The notes: a model not told the origin generated them from the letters alone. Counted from the first letter of the stretch, positions 34,974-45,348 are shown. The stretch: 64,000 nt of DNA from Allorhizobium sonneratiae (GCF_023700755.1 NZ_JAMKOJ010000002.1:498329-562328), one strand, 5' to 3'. Numbers and translations are program-made.

Positions 34974-36830
34974 TTATTGCCCCACCTGTTTCGACCACCA
35001 GATATCGGGAAACCCGCTGGAATATTCCGGCAGGGCGGCGGGATGAGCAAACTTGTCCCAATAGGCATACCAGACCGTGCGCCGCGTATAGGAGGGCACG
35101 ACATAGGCGCCGTTCAAAAGCAGACGGTCGAGCGCATGAACCGTATCGATCAGCGTCGGCCGGTCTTTGGCAAAAATAACCTGCTGCACCAGCGCGTCGA
35201 TATCGGCGTCTTTAATACCGGCATAATTGCGCGATCCCGGCTGATCGGCGGCGGCTGACGTCCAGAAATCCCGCTGCTCATTGCCCGGATTGGTCGATTG
35301 GGACATGCCATAATAGACGACATCATAGTCGAAACTGCGCAGCCGGTTGAAAAACTGCGCCGAATCCACCGTGCGGATCGTGACATTGACGCCGATTTTC
35401 TTCAGATTATTGGCAAAGGGCAGCGCCACCTTCTCAATCGTCGGTCCATCCAGCAGAATTTCGAAGCTGAAGGGCTTGCCGGTTGTTTTTGAAACCATCT
35501 GGTTGCCCCTGAGTTCATAACCTGCTTTGGCAAAGAGGGCGATTGCCATGCGCAGATTGTCTCTGAGCTTGTCCGGGGTTTCACTGACCGGATTGCGATA
35601 GGGTTTCGTCAAAATTTCCGGGTCAACCGGCTGTTTCAGACCTTTGAGGATCTCCAGCTCCCGGCCTTGCGGCAGGCCGCTCGACGCAAGCTCGGTGCCA
35701 TAAAAATAGCTGTCGATGCGTTTATAAAGGCCGAAGAAGATCGTCCGGTTCAATTCCTCGAAATCGAAGGCATCATTCAGCGCGCGCCGGACATTGACGT
35801 CCTTGAATTGTTCGCGCCGGGTGTTGAGCACGAAACCGACCATGAGGCCGGCATTGCGGTAATCATTCGGCAGCTCTTCCCGCTTGACGCGCCCCTCTTT
35901 CACCGCCGGAAAATCATAGGCGCGCTTCCAGCGCATGGCGGCATTTTCCAGCCACAGATCGGTGGCGCCGGAGCGGAAGCTTTCAAAGGCGACATTGAGA
36001 TCAGTATAATAGGTATAGGTGATCGTGCCGAGATTGTTGGCGCCGATGTTGACATTGAGGTCCTTGCCCCAATAATCCTTGCGCAATTCATAGCGCACCC
36101 ATTGGCCCGGCGAGAAGGCGGCGATGCGATAGGGGCCGGAACCCATGATCGGCTCCAGCGTGGTTTTGGATATATCGCGCGGCTTGCCGTCCGGCCCGTT
36201 TGCCAGCCACCAGTGTTTCGGCAGAATATCCAGCTCGCCGACAATGGAGGGCAATTCGCGATTGCCCTTCTGGTCGAAAGTGAAGGTCACTTCCCGCGCA
36301 CCGGTCTTTTCCGCCTTCACCACATGGGCATAATAGGCGGCATAGGCCGGGTTCAGATCCTTGAACCGCTCGAAGCTGAAGACTACGTCTTCCGGCGTCA
36401 CGGGCTGGCCATCGGCCCATGTCGCCTCCGGGCGCAGGCGGAACTTGACGAAGGAATAATCGTCCGGCCAGGCAACCGCCTCGGCCAACAGGCCATAGCT
36501 CGTTCCATCCTCGTCGAGCGAGGGTTTCATCAGGGTTTCTGTGACCAGAGACAGGCCGCCGCCAACAGACAGACGGGTGGTGACACCGCTGGCCAATTGC
36601 CCCTTGCCCGGCACCGGATTGAAACTGTCATAAGTACCGTCCGCCGTCAGCCTGACCGCGCCGCCTTTCGGCGCATCCGGATTGACGTAATCGAAATGTT
36701 TGAAACCGGGCGGATATTTCGGTGCGGTGATCACGCCGATGGCGTGATGCCAGATCAGCTCTTCGGCAAGAGCGGGTTGTGCAGCCAACGCCAGTAGGAC
36801 AATGAAAAATCTGAAAACCACCCTGAACAA
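34974..36830 (-). CDS. yejA: Peptide ABC transporter substrate-binding protein YejA
   Basis: The 618-residue periplasmic binding protein (SBP_bac_5 family) has a signal peptide (FFIVLLALAAQPALAEE, cleaved near residue 22). The opening of the mature protein, WHHAIGVITAPKYPPGFKHF, and DSFNPVPGKG are YejA-like, and YAYYAHVVKAEK and GSGPYRIAAFSPGQWVRYEL are typical. The start codon is probably TTG at 36830 with GGGGAC upstream; a GTG three codons later is possible. It is first in yejA-yejB-yejE-yejF, and a palindrome pair follows it. Confidence 0.94.
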   Translation of the reverse strand: MFRVVFRFFIVLLALAAQPALAEELIWHHAIGVITAPKYPPGFKHFDYVNPDAPKGGAVRLTADGTYDSFNPVPGKGQLASGVTTRLSVGGGLSLVTETLMKPSLDEDGTSYGLLAEAVAWPDDYSFVKFRLRPEATWADGQPVTPEDVVFSFERFKDLNPAYAAYYAHVVKAEKTGAREVTFTFDQKGNRELPSIVGELDILPKHWWLANGPDGKPRDISKTTLEPIMGSGPYRIAAFSPGQWVRYELRKDYWGKDLNVNIGANNLGTITYTYYTDLNVAFESFRSGATDLWLENAAMRWKRAYDFPAVKEGRVKREELPNDYRNAGLMVGFVLNTRREQFKDVNVRRALNDAFDFEELNRTIFFGLYKRIDSYFYGTELASSGLPQGRELEILKGLKQPVDPEILTKPYRNPVSETPDKLRDNLRMAIALFAKAGYELRGNQMVSKTTGKPFSFEILLDGPTIEKVALPFANNLKKIGVNVTIRTVDSAQFFNRLRSFDYDVVYYGMSQSTNPGNEQRDFWTSAAADQPGSRNYAGIKDADIDALVQQVIFAKDRPTLIDTVHALDRLLLNGAYVVPSYTRRTVWYAYWDKFAHPAALPEYSSGFPDIWWSKQVGQ

Positions 36831-36968
36831 ACGCCGTCCCCTGCTGATATCGAATCTTGCGAATGGGCGATCCTATAATAATGCGAGCGAAACGGGAAAC
36901 CCTTCTCTGCCGCTGCGTTTCGCCGGACTGGCAAACGCGGTAAAGTGGTCAAAACGATTCGCGACGGC

Positions 36969-37994
36969 ATGATGAGGTGGTCTGTGGCAAGGGGTTTTCA
37001 TGTCTTCCGGCTGGGCGCAGCGCTTATGACGGCGCTGGCGCTGGGGCTTTCATCGGCAGCAGCGGATGAACCGGCCAAACAGGCCTTTGGCGCGGTGAAA
37101 CTGCCAACGGCTGGACCACCGACCCCTTATGGATTTTATGCCAAGGGCTGCATGGGCGGAGCGGAAGCCCTGCCGACAGATGGCCCCACCTGGCAGGCCA
37201 TGCGGTTGTCGCGCAATCGCCGCTGGGGCAATCCGGCCATGCTGTCTCTGCTTGAAAAGCTGTCGCGCGATGCAACGAAAATCGGCTGGCCGGGGCTTCT
37301 GGTCGGCGATATCGCCCAGCCGCGCGGCGGGCCTATGGTCAATGGCCATGCCTCGCACCAGATCGGGCTCGATGCCGATATCTGGCTCACCCCCATGCCT
37401 GCCCACCGTATGAGTGTGGCCGAGCGCGAAAGCCTGCCCTTCACCTCCATGTTGGAAAAGGGCAAGTTTCTCACCATCGATCCGCAGCACTGGACGCCAG
37501 CCCATGCGCGGCTTTTGATGCTGGCGGCGAGCTATCCGCAGGTTCAACGGATTTTCGTCAATCCCGCGATCAAGAAGAAGCTTTGCGAAAGCTGGACCGG
37601 CGACCGCAGCAATCTCGGCAAGATCCGCCCGATGTATGGACATGATTCGCATTTTCATATCCGCATCTTCTGCCCGGCAGGTGCGAGCGATTGCAAGCGG
37701 CAGGTGGCGGTCAATGCCGGTGATGGCTGCGACAAGACGCTCGCCTGGTGGTTTACCAGCGAGCCCTGGGCACCGGCGAAAAAGCCGCCCAATGCCAAGC
37801 CTGCGCCAAAACCGCGTGAGGTCATGGTATCGGACCTGCCGAAAGCCTGTGCGGCACTCTTGAACGCGCCTTCGGTGGCAAGCGAAAGAATGGCAACCTT
37901 CGGCGGGCCTTCGGCCTATACCGATCCCGCCAGCTATGCGCTCAAAGCCTCGGCAAAACTTCCCGTCCCATCGCCCACCTCTGCCCGGCCCTGA
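36969..37994 (+). CDS. mepA: Penicillin-insensitive murein endopeptidase
   Basis: The ~341-residue zinc LAS-type peptidase has a signal peptide (LGAALMTALALGLSSAAADE). Metal and active-site motifs NGHASHQIGLDADIWL and GHDSHFHIRIFCP give the conserved His/Asp ligands. It cleaves D-alanyl-meso-diaminopimelyl cross-links in peptidoglycan. The start is uncertain: ATG 36969 is used here, GTG 36945 would be longer, and GTG 36984 follows a GAGG. The gene is divergent from yejA. Confidence 0.92.
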   Translation: MMRWSVARGFHVFRLGAALMTALALGLSSAAADEPAKQAFGAVKLPTAGPPTPYGFYAKGCMGGAEALPTDGPTWQAMRLSRNRRWGNPAMLSLLEKLSRDATKIGWPGLLVGDIAQPRGGPMVNGHASHQIGLDADIWLTPMPAHRMSVAERESLPFTSMLEKGKFLTIDPQHWTPAHARLLMLAASYPQVQRIFVNPAIKKKLCESWTGDRSNLGKIRPMYGHDSHFHIRIFCPAGASDCKRQVAVNAGDGCDKTLAWWFTSEPWAPAKKPPNAKPAPKPREVMVSDLPKACAALLNAPSVASERMATFGGPSAYTDPASYALKASAKLPVPSPTSARP

Positions 37995-38171
37995 TCAAGC
38001 CTGACGGCTTTCCATCGGCAAAACCTTGGTATAAGAGGCATTAAACGATTTAAAACCACAAGCGTTTTGATGACGCATTGCCGGTTTGGGTCTTTTTATG
38101 GGAGCATGTCACAGAGTGCATGGGGCAGGGACATGCTTGGGTAAGCCCTGAGCGCGCTTTGGAGGAGCCTG

Positions 38172-38552
38172 ATGGCGGAGCGACGGAAAATCGCATTGAT
38201 CGCGCATGACAAGATGAAGCTGAACATGGCGGAATTTGCCCTGAAGCATCAGGCCTTGCTGCAGCCATTCCAGATTGTCGCCACCGGCACGACCGGTACA
38301 CGTGTTGCAGAGGCCTGCCCCGGCCTGAACATCACCCGGATGAAAAGCGGCCCGCTTGGCGGCGATCAGCAGATCGGTGCCATGATTGCCCAGGAAGAGG
38401 TGGCGCTGTTGATCTTCCTCGTCGATCCGCTCACCCCGATGCCGCATGATGTCGACGTCAAAGCTCTGATGCGGCTGGCCATTCTTTATGACACGCCCAT
38501 GGCGCTCAACCTGGCCAGCGCTGATATTCTTCTGCCTGCCATTGCCCGATAG
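38172..38552 (+). CDS. mgsA: Methylglyoxal synthase
   Basis: The 126-residue enzyme converts dihydroxyacetone phosphate to methylglyoxal and phosphate. [40 protein letters not shown] (phosphate-binding) and [20 protein letters not shown] (catalytic Asp) are all present. The start ATG at 38172 has GGAGGAGCC upstream. The gene is followed 46 bases later by glk, so the two may be co-transcribed. Confidence 0.96.
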   Translation: MAERRKIALIAHDKMKLNMAEFALKHQALLQPFQIVATGTTGTRVAEACPGLNITRMKSGPLGGDQQIGAMIAQEEVALLIFLVDPLTPMPHDVDVKALMRLAILYDTPMALNLASADILLPAIAR

Positions 38553-38598
38553 ATTGCCGATAGACGCGCCTTACCGTCTTGCGAAAACTGGATTTGCC

Positions 38599-39642
38599 AT
38601 GTCTCAGAGTTCCACCTCACACAGTTCAAAGCCTCACAGCGATCACCTCCCCTTTCCGGTTCTGATCGGCGATATCGGCGGCACCAATGCCCGGTTCTGG
38701 ATCATTCCCGATGCCGAAGGCAAGCCGGTGGAATTTCCCACCCTGCATACGGCGGATTTTCCGACGATTGACGAGGCGATTGCGTCATCGGTTCTGGACA
38801 AGGCGGCGGAGCGGCCAAAATCAGCACTTCTGGCCGTGGCCGGTCCAATCCGTGACGATGAGATCCCGCTGACCAATTGTCCCTGGGTGATCCGCCCGAA
38901 ACAGATGATCGACAAACTCGGCTTCACCGATGTCATGGTGGTCAATGATTTCGAGGCGCAGGCGCTGGCTGCCGCCACCCTTGGCAAGAGCGACCGTGAG
39001 CCCATCGGGCCGCTGGAAGACAGCAGCACAGCAACCCGTGTCGTTCTGGGTCCGGGCACCGGGCTTGGCGTCGGCGGCCTGCTTTATACCGAACATCGCT
39101 GGTTTCCTGTGCCGGGCGAAGGCGGCCATATCGATATCGGCCCGCGCAGCGCCCGCGATTACCAGATCTTTCCCCATATCGAGACCATCGAAGGACGTAT
39201 TTCCGGCGAACAGATCATCTCCGGGCGCGGGATCATCCATCTTTACAAGGCCGTCTGTGCCGCCGATGGCAAGACACCGCAATGGAGCGATCCGGCCGAT
39301 GTCACCGGCCATGCCCTGAACGGAACCGATCCGGTTTCGGTGGAAACCATGCAGCTTTTTGTCACCTATCTCGGACGTCTCGCCGGTGATTTCGCACTGA
39401 CCTTCATGGCCCGCGGCGGAGTCTATCTGTCCGGCGGTATTTCGCAGAAAATCGTGCCATTGCTGAAAGGGCCGCATTTCCGCGCTGCCTTTGAAGACAA
39501 GGCCCCGCATTCGGCGATGATGAAGACCATTCCCACCTTTGTCGTCACCCATCCGCAGGCAGCACTTTCTGGCCTTGCACATTATGCCCGCAAGCCCGAA
39601 AAATACGGCGTGCGGCAGGAAGGGCGGCGCTGGCAGAAGTGA
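38599..39642 (+). CDS. glk: Glucokinase
   Basis: The 347-residue Glk-family sugar kinase has the phosphate-binding motif [14 protein letters not shown] near residue 22. The sugar site is [15 protein letters not shown], and a second phosphate motif is [27 protein letters not shown] carries the conserved Glu/His. It makes glucose-6-phosphate. The start ATG at 38599 ([15 protein letters not shown]) has only a weak ribosome site. Placement after mgsA and before gpmA suggests a carbon-metabolism neighbourhood. Confidence 0.95.
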   Translation: MSQSSTSHSSKPHSDHLPFPVLIGDIGGTNARFWIIPDAEGKPVEFPTLHTADFPTIDEAIASSVLDKAAERPKSALLAVAGPIRDDEIPLTNCPWVIRPKQMIDKLGFTDVMVVNDFEAQALAAATLGKSDREPIGPLEDSSTATRVVLGPGTGLGVGGLLYTEHRWFPVPGEGGHIDIGPRSARDYQIFPHIETIEGRISGEQIISGRGIIHLYKAVCAADGKTPQWSDPADVTGHALNGTDPVSVETMQLFVTYLGRLAGDFALTFMARGGVYLSGGISQKIVPLLKGPHFRAAFEDKAPHSAMMKTIPTFVVTHPQAALSGLAHYARKPEKYGVRQEGRRWQK

Positions 39643-39708
39643 GCGTCAGACACAGATTGGCAAGACTGTTGAAGATATGACGGTAAGCATGAACATCAGG
39701 AGAAACAG

Positions 39709-40533
39709 ATGACGGGGCCGATGAAGCTTGTGGTGGTCGGCGCAAACGGCCGCATGGGACAGGCGCTGATCCGGATCATCGCCGCAACCGAGGGCGCTGT
39801 GCTGCATGGGGCGGTTGGCCGTCCTGGCTCTGCTGCGATTGGCAAGGATGCCGGAGAACTGGCCGGGATTGGCCCACTTGGCGTTCCGGTCACCGAGGAT
39901 GCTCTCTCCGCTTTCGTGCACGCCGATGGGGTGATCGATTTTACCCGGCCGGAATCCTCGGTCGAGTTTGCGGCACTGGCCGCTCAGGCACGCATTGTCC
40001 ACGTGATCGGCACCACCGGCTGCACGGAAGAAGACGAGGATAAATTCCGCGCCAGCGCCCGTCATGCACGCGTAGTGAAATCCGGCAATATGAGCCTCGG
40101 CGTCAATCTGCTCTCCGTGCTGGTGAAACAGGCCGCAAAGGCGCTCGACGCCGCCGGCTGGGATATCGAGGTTTTGGAAATGCACCACAGGCACAAGGTG
40201 GATGCGCCCTCCGGCACCGCCCTGCTATTGGGCGAGGCGGCGGCTGCGGGCCGTGGCATCGATTTGCAGGATGCCTCCGTGCGTGTGCGCGACGGTTATA
40301 CCGGTCCGCGTGAACAGGGTACGATCGGTTTTGCCACGCTGCGCGGCGGCTCGGTCATCGGCGAACATTCGGTGATCATGGCGGGCGAAGGCGAGCTCAT
40401 TACCCTGTCGCACAGTGCCGGAGACCGGACGATTTTTGCCCGCGGCGCCGTCAAGGCCGCCCTTTGGGCCTTCGACAAGAAGCCCGGTCTTTACTCCATG
40501 CTCGATGTTCTCGGGCTTTCCCAAAACAGCTGA
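39709..40533 (+). CDS. dapB: 4-hydroxy-tetrahydrodipicolinate reductase
   Basis: The 274-residue NAD(P)H enzyme of lysine/diaminopimelate synthesis has [16 protein letters not shown] at its N-terminus (dinucleotide binding). [10 protein letters not shown] follows, and the DapB signature [20 protein letters not shown] lies near residue 155. The start ATG has AGGAGAAACAG upstream. It is followed 21 bases later by gpmA. Confidence 0.97.
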   Translation: MTGPMKLVVVGANGRMGQALIRIIAATEGAVLHGAVGRPGSAAIGKDAGELAGIGPLGVPVTEDALSAFVHADGVIDFTRPESSVEFAALAAQARIVHVIGTTGCTEEDEDKFRASARHARVVKSGNMSLGVNLLSVLVKQAAKALDAAGWDIEVLEMHHRHKVDAPSGTALLLGEAAAAGRGIDLQDASVRVRDGYTGPREQGTIGFATLRGGSVIGEHSVIMAGEGELITLSHSAGDRTIFARGAVKAALWAFDKKPGLYSMLDVLGLSQNS

Positions 40534-40554
40534 CGATCGAAAAGGACACCCCCC

Positions 40555-41190
40555 ATGACTGGTACGCTTGTACTTGTGCGCCATGGCCAGAGCGAATGGA
40601 ACCTGAAAAACCTGTTCACCGGCTGGCGCGATCCCGACCTGACGGAGCTTGGTATCGAGGAAGCCCGCACCGGCGGTCAGGCGCTGGCCGATACCGGCAT
40701 CAAATTCGATATCGCCTTCACTTCGGCGCTGACCCGCGCCCAGAAGACCTGCGCCATCATTCTCGACAAGGTCGGCCAGAGCGGATTGACGACCATCAAG
40801 GATCAGGCGCTGAACGAACGCGACTACGGCGATCTGTCCGGTCTCAACAAGGATGACGCAAGGGCCAAATGGGGCGAGGAACAGGTGCATATCTGGCGCC
40901 GTTCCTATGATGTGCCACCGCCCGGCGGCGAAAGTCTGCGTGATACCGGCGCGCGCGTCTGGCCCTATTATCTCACCGACATTCTGCCGCGCGTGCTGAA
41001 GGGCGAAAAAGTGCTGGTCGCCGCCCATGGCAATTCGCTGCGCTCGCTGGTCATGGTGCTGGACAAGCTCTCCAAGGAGGAGATCCTCAAGCTCAACCTC
41101 GCTACCGGCGTGCCGATGGTCTACACGCTCAACGCCGATTCCACCGTCGCCTCGAAAGAGGTGCTGGGCGACATGTCCGGCGCGCATTGA
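40555..41190 (+). CDS. gpmA: 2,3-bisphosphoglycerate-dependent phosphoglycerate mutase
   Basis: The 211-residue enzyme interconverts 2- and 3-phosphoglycerate. [12 protein letters not shown] carries the phosphorylated His, [15 protein letters not shown] follows, and [17 protein letters not shown] holds the second catalytic His. It is shorter than the E. coli enzyme (about 250 residues), as is normal for alphaproteobacterial GpmA. A perfect terminator hairpin follows. Confidence 0.96.
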   Translation: MTGTLVLVRHGQSEWNLKNLFTGWRDPDLTELGIEEARTGGQALADTGIKFDIAFTSALTRAQKTCAIILDKVGQSGLTTIKDQALNERDYGDLSGLNKDDARAKWGEEQVHIWRRSYDVPPPGGESLRDTGARVWPYYLTDILPRVLKGEKVLVAAHGNSLRSLVMVLDKLSKEEILKLNLATGVPMVYTLNADSTVASKEVLGDMSGAH

Positions 41191-41214
41191 TTGAACGTTT
41201 CAGGTCAAGGAGAG

Positions 41215-41234
41215 AGGCCCCGCATGCGGGGCCT
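41215..41234 (+). terminator. Terminator of dapB-gpmA
   Basis: AGGCCCCGCATGCGGGGCCT is a perfect 20-base palindrome followed by TTC, 24 bases after the gpmA stop. The RIME-like repeat begins 14 bases later. Confidence 0.75.
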
Positions 41235-41248
41235 TTCACGTCTGTCTA

Positions 41249-41352
41249 CTGCATAAATCCTTAAATCGGGTGAGGTTTAAGGAGAAAATGATGCAGTAAA
41301 TATAAAGCGTTACAGCATCCTTGGTGCGTTTTATAAAACGCAACCGCGCTGT
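41249..41352. repeat. RIME-like two-palindrome repeat (copy 7)
   Basis: Module A: CTGCATAAATCCTTAAATC and GTTTAAGGAGAAAATGATGCAG (41249-41296). Module B: ACAGCATC...GCGCTGT with a GTGCGTTTTATAAAACGCA hairpin (41312-41352). It separates the convergent gpmA and upp genes and ends only six bases beyond the upp stop. Confidence 0.75.
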
Positions 41353-41358
41353 AGGGCC

Positions 41359-41988
41359 TTATTTTGTGCCGTACATGCGGTCGCCAGCATCACCAAGGCC
41401 TGGAACGATATAGCCCTTTTCATTCAGATGGCTGTCGATCGAGGCGGTGAAGACCGGCACGTCGGGATGGGCTTTGCGGAAATTCTCAAGCCCTTCCGGG
41501 GCCGCCAGCAGGCAGAGGAAGCGGATATTGACGGCACCGCGCTCTTTCAGCTTGTCCACGGCGGCAATCGAGGAATTGCCGGTGGCCAGCATCGGATCGA
41601 CGATGATGATCAACCGTTCGGACAGGTTTTCCGGCGCCTTGAAGTAATATTCGACCGGTTGCAGCGTTTCATGATCGCGATAAACGCCGATATGGGAGAC
41701 GCGGGCCGACGGCACCAGTTCCAGCATGCCTTCCAGAAGCCCGTTTCCGGCGCGCAGGATCGAGGCGAACACCAGCTTCTTGCCTTCCAGCACCGGAGCC
41801 TGCATTTCCGTGAGCGGCGTTTCGATGGTTTCCATCGTCAAATCGAGGTCGCGCGTCACCTCATAGCAGAGCAGGGTGGAAATTTCCCGGAGCAGACGGC
41901 GAAAACCTGCCGTCGAGGTTTCCTTGCGCCGCATGATGGTCAATTTGTGCTGCACCAGCGGATGATTGATAACCGTTACGCCGTCCAT
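41359..41988 (-). CDS. upp: Uracil phosphoribosyltransferase
   Basis: The 209-residue salvage enzyme makes UMP from uracil and [24 protein letters not shown] opens the protein and the PRPP-binding loop is [35 protein letters not shown] is the uracil-binding C-terminal end. The start is ATG 41988 ([10 protein letters not shown]); the longer open frame overlaps deoB. It follows deoB by 110 bases on the same strand, a pyrimidine/nucleoside salvage pair. Confidence 0.97.
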   Translation of the reverse strand: MDGVTVINHPLVQHKLTIMRRKETSTAGFRRLLREISTLLCYEVTRDLDLTMETIETPLTEMQAPVLEGKKLVFASILRAGNGLLEGMLELVPSARVSHIGVYRDHETLQPVEYYFKAPENLSERLIIIVDPMLATGNSSIAAVDKLKERGAVNIRFLCLLAAPEGLENFRKAHPDVPVFTASIDSHLNEKGYIVPGLGDAGDRMYGTK

Positions 41989-42098
41989 GGCAAAACCTTC
42001 TTGTCTTTTTTTTCGTGATCTTTGTTTTTTCAAGAAATCCCGGTTCCGGCAAGAGGCTGGCTCTGCCCTTGGCTGCGAATCCCCAAAAGCTGCTGCCA

Positions 42099-43331
42099 TC
42101 ATACGGGATTGTGCAGAAAACTGCTCCCATAGCGGCCTTTGGCAATGCCAAGATGCGCGGCAATTGTCTCACCAATATCGGCATAGGTGCGGCGAATACC
42201 GATGGAACGGGCGCGAATGCCGGGACCGAAAGCAATGACCGGCACACGCTCACGGGTGTGGTCGCTGCCACGCCAGGTCGGGTCACAGCCATGATCGGCA
42301 GTGAGAACGACCATATCGCCTGGCTTCAGCGCGCCATACACCTCCGGCAGCCAGACATCGAAGGCTTCCAAGGCGGCGGCATAGCCAGCAACGTCGCGGC
42401 GATGGCCATACACCATGTCGAAATCGACGAAATTGGTGAAGACCAGCCCGCCGTCTTGCGCCGTCCTGATGATCTCGAGTGTCTTTTGCATCAGCTCGGC
42501 ATTGCCATTGGCCTTGATTTCATGGCCTGTGCCACGATGGGCAAAAATATCGCCGATCTTGCCGATGGAGGTAATCGGCCGCTCAGCCTCGCTCAATCGG
42601 TCAAGCAGGGTGGCTTCCGGCGGCGGCACGGAATAGTCGCGGCGATTGCCGGTGCGTTCGAATGTGGACGCGCTTTCGCCGATGAAAGGTCGGGCAATCA
42701 CACGGCCGATCCGATAGGGATCGAGAAGTGTCCGCACGGTCTCACAGAGTTTCAGTAGGCGCTCCAGACCGAAATGGCGTTCATGCGCGGCAATCTGGAA
42801 GACGGAATCGGAGGAGGTGTAACAAATCGGCTTGCCGCTTGCGATATGCTCTTCACCAAGCCGGGCGATAATCTCGGTGCCCGAAGCATGGCAATTGCCA
42901 AGCAGACCGGGGAGACCCGCCGTTTCGCAGATCTCAGCCACCAGTTCCGGTGGAAAGGCATCCCCCTCGCTGGCAAAATAACCCCAATCGAACATGACCG
43001 GCGAGCCGGCAATTTCCCAATGACCGGACGGCGTATCCTTGCCCCTGGAGATTTCATTGGCGGCACCGTAAAGGCCGAACACCCGCTCCGGCGCGGCCAT
43101 GCCCGCCGGATAGGAACCGCTCGCCATCTTGGCGATTTCCATCAGGCCAAGTGCGGACAGATTGGGCAGGCATAAAGGACCGGCGCGCAGTCCATCCCGA
43201 TCCCCGGCACCTGCGGCGCAAAATTCAGCGATATGCCCAAGCGTATCTGCGCCAAGATCATCATAGAGATCGGCATCGGGGGCTGCGCCGACGCCGAAGG
43301 AGTCCAGTACGAAAAGAAATGCCCGTGCCAT
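42099..43331 (-). CDS. deoB: Phosphopentomutase
   Basis: The 410-residue alkaline-phosphatase-superfamily enzyme interconverts (deoxy)ribose-1-phosphate and -5-phosphate. [21 protein letters not shown] gives the metal-binding Asp at the N-terminus. [24 protein letters not shown] and [20 protein letters not shown] complete the metal site. An ATG 12 bases earlier (43343) is an equally plausible start; neither has a good ribosome site. It is probably co-transcribed with upp. Confidence 0.96.
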   Translation of the reverse strand: MARAFLFVLDSFGVGAAPDADLYDDLGADTLGHIAEFCAAGAGDRDGLRAGPLCLPNLSALGLMEIAKMASGSYPAGMAAPERVFGLYGAANEISRGKDTPSGHWEIAGSPVMFDWGYFASEGDAFPPELVAEICETAGLPGLLGNCHASGTEIIARLGEEHIASGKPICYTSSDSVFQIAAHERHFGLERLLKLCETVRTLLDPYRIGRVIARPFIGESASTFERTGNRRDYSVPPPEATLLDRLSEAERPITSIGKIGDIFAHRGTGHEIKANGNAELMQKTLEIIRTAQDGGLVFTNFVDFDMVYGHRRDVAGYAAALEAFDVWLPEVYGALKPGDMVVLTADHGCDPTWRGSDHTRERVPVIAFGPGIRARSIGIRRTYADIGETIAAHLGIAKGRYGSSFLHNPV

Positions 43332-43407
43332 TGCGTTTGCCATGCTGTGAGGTGATGTCCCTGAATATCGACTTCAGGTCGCCATGACAAACATGTAAAA
43401 GATATAT

Positions 43408-43962
43408 TCAGCAATCACTACAGCTTATGGTGTCATTTTCGCGCTGGCGATAATAATAGTCGCGACCGATATTGATGGTTGCGACCGAACTGGTCAGATT
43501 TGGCAGATAGGTGATGATCTGATGCGGCACGCTGTATTCGGCATGAACGAAAAATGCGCCCGCCACGGCCATGTCTGTCGGCATCGTCCATGTCGAGCCG
43601 GCGGTATAGGGAACGGTGCCATCGGCAGACCATGACCAGGCCACGGTCGCCTTCAGATTGCTGTCCACCGATATGCCAGTAATCTTCAGCTTATAGCCTG
43701 TTGTCGTATAAGGCATCAGCATGGCCTGACCGACTGTGGGCATGGTCGATAAAAAGCTCTTGTTGACGGTGGAACTTTGCAAGGCGACGATATCGGCGAT
43801 GGCGCTGGAGGTGGCAGTTACCCGCTGCGCGACGCTCATGGCGAGCGTCAGCTCGAAAGCGCCAAGATAGAGCAGCAGCAGAACAGGCACCAGAAGCGCA
43901 AATTCGACAGCCCCCATGCCTGATCGGTCGGTGGCGAGTTTTTTCAGCGCATCCTTGATCAT
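43408..43962 (-). CDS. TadE/TadF-like pseudopilin 2
   Basis: The 184-residue protein has a short basic leader ending in Gly, a prepilin-like motif (SGMGAVEFALLVPVLLLLYL) with the conserved Glu, and one membrane segment. A secreted C-terminal domain without recognised motifs follows, ending in CSDC. Such TadE/TadF proteins are processed by the same peptidase as the Flp pilin. The start ATG at 43962 overlaps the upstream TadE stop; a TTG at 43965 is also possible. This belongs to the second Tad block. Confidence 0.85.
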   Translation of the reverse strand: MIKDALKKLATDRSGMGAVEFALLVPVLLLLYLGAFELTLAMSVAQRVTATSSAIADIVALQSSTVNKSFLSTMPTVGQAMLMPYTTTGYKLKITGISVDSNLKATVAWSWSADGTVPYTAGSTWTMPTDMAVAGAFFVHAEYSVPHQIITYLPNLTSSVATINIGRDYYYRQRENDTISCSDC

Positions 43963-44567
43963 CAATAGGCCTCGTTCTGAAATACCGATGTCGAAACAAT
44001 GAGATAATCCGAATTCACGCTCTCGCTGGCGCGATGTATATTGGAAATATAAGGACGAATGATATCGGCCGTGATCGGCCAGAAGTAATAGGCCCGGAGC
44101 ATCGTATAGGTGCTGGCCCCGCCCGGCGTGAAGGCAAAACTGCTGGTATCGAGACTGCCGGAAGAGGTTTTCGTGATTGATGTCGGAAGGGAGGAAAAGG
44201 CGGAAAAGCTGCGGACGTCCAGATAAAGACGGTCCGGGGTCGAGACCTCGCTGGCATCACAACTCAGAAGATAGGAAATTTCGTTGCAGAAAGCCTGACG
44301 GAACTGTGCTGAGGTCATATCCGTGGCGAGACCCTGATTATAGGTGATCGCCCCGGTACGGATCTCCCGGCCCAATTTATCGACGGCAGCATCAACCACA
44401 TCCTGCGCGATATAGGCGATGAAGGTCTCGAAAATCGCAAAGACGATCATCAAATAAGGAATGGCCAAGATGGCAAATTCAATGGCCGCCGCCCCATCGC
44501 GAGAGGCGCGCAGCCGCTTCAGCATCCGCCACCAGCGGTACGATCGGCGGGAACCGGTTTTCATCAT
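43962..44567 (-). CDS. tadE: TadE-like pseudopilin 1
   Basis: The ~201-residue protein has a basic leader (RRSYRWWRMLKRLRASR), then the TadE motif DGAAAIEFAILAIPYLMIVF with the processing Gly and Glu, a single membrane segment, and a long exported domain. It partners the downstream pseudopilin gene. The start is ATG 44567 or, for a shorter leader, ATG 44525; upstream ribosome sites are weak. The region 44568-44898 holds no gene or obvious terminator; it presumably carries the promoter for this pair. Confidence 0.85.
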   Translation of the reverse strand: MMKTGSRRSYRWWRMLKRLRASRDGAAAIEFAILAIPYLMIVFAIFETFIAYIAQDVVDAAVDKLGREIRTGAITYNQGLATDMTSAQFRQAFCNEISYLLSCDASEVSTPDRLYLDVRSFSAFSSLPTSITKTSSGSLDTSSFAFTPGGASTYTMLRAYYFWPITADIIRPYISNIHRASESVNSDYLIVSTSVFQNEAY

Positions 44568-44898
44568 GACGGCGAACAATCCCCACTCTGCTGCCTGCCA
44601 CCGCGCACCGCCAGCCTGTCCGGTGCAGCATCGTGACATGTATCACTACGGCCTTTTGCCTCGACTCTGTGTCTCGTCAGGCCCTGACCTTTACAGGAAC
44701 GTTCTTGTCACAGTTCCACATCCAAACACTAGGATGCGATATATTGAATTTTCGTTGCAGTTTTCATTCAGTTTGCAGCCAATTTACCAATAACGGACAA
44801 AGGAATGAGATTGCCTTGACGGCGGGCTGCGGCATGAATTTTCGCTATGGCTTTAAAGAGTGACAGCAGGATGTGTCGGCATCTCCGATGCCTTACCG

Positions 44899-45348
44899 TT
44901 ATTGAGTGCTGAGCTGTGAGGATGAAGAGGTCGTTGATGAACCGGCGGCAGAATTGCCGAGTTGTGTGCGCTTTTCACATTCAGGCGTACAGGAATATAC
45001 GCTTCTGTCGGTCTGTTTGAAGAACAGCAATGTATTTTGTTCATCCAGCGACACCAGTACCCTGTCGTCGAGGATGGCCTGTCCATCATGATCGAGAAGT
45101 ACAATATTGGTTGTGCCGAAACTGCGCCCGGTCAGGACAATCGTGCGGGCATCCGCCACAGTGACATCCGCGATCTTGTCATTGCCGACAATCACCTTAC
45201 TCACCGGACGATCCAGCCGCAGGATACGCGCCTGATTCATAAACACCTTGAGCATGCCACCATCAGCGCAGGCCTGGCCAGCAAGACCCAGGACGCCCGC
45301 CACGGCAAGAGCCAAATGAAAACAAAGGGGCATCAGGCGCATGGACAC
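44899..45348 (-). CDS. Short secretin N-domain protein (pilus assembly, CpaC N-terminus-like)
   Basis: The 149-residue exported protein has a signal peptide (LALAVAGVLGLAGQACADG). Its core, MNQARILRLDRPVSKVIVGN, then DVTVADARTIVLTGRSFGTT, matches the N-terminal pilus-assembly domain of CpaC but stops before any channel domain. A CTPEC pair and a Ser/Thr tail (SSTTSSSSQLSTQ) follow. The GTG at 45348 is preferred (AGGGA eight bases upstream); ATG 45342 is possible. It lies between the TadE genes and the Flp pilin, probably as an accessory to the CpaC secretin. Confidence 0.85.
   Translation of the reverse strand: MSMRLMPLCFHLALAVAGVLGLAGQACADGGMLKVFMNQARILRLDRPVSKVIVGNDKIADVTVADARTIVLTGRSFGTTNIVLLDHDGQAILDDRVLVSLDEQNTLLFFKQTDRSVYSCTPECEKRTQLGNSAAGSSTTSSSSQLSTQ

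Noticed and set aside
44633..44863. A 76-codon plus-strand frame between the TadE and secretin-N genes
   Set aside because: No ribosome site, no domain, biased composition; the region is more likely promoter DNA for the minus-strand TadE genes.
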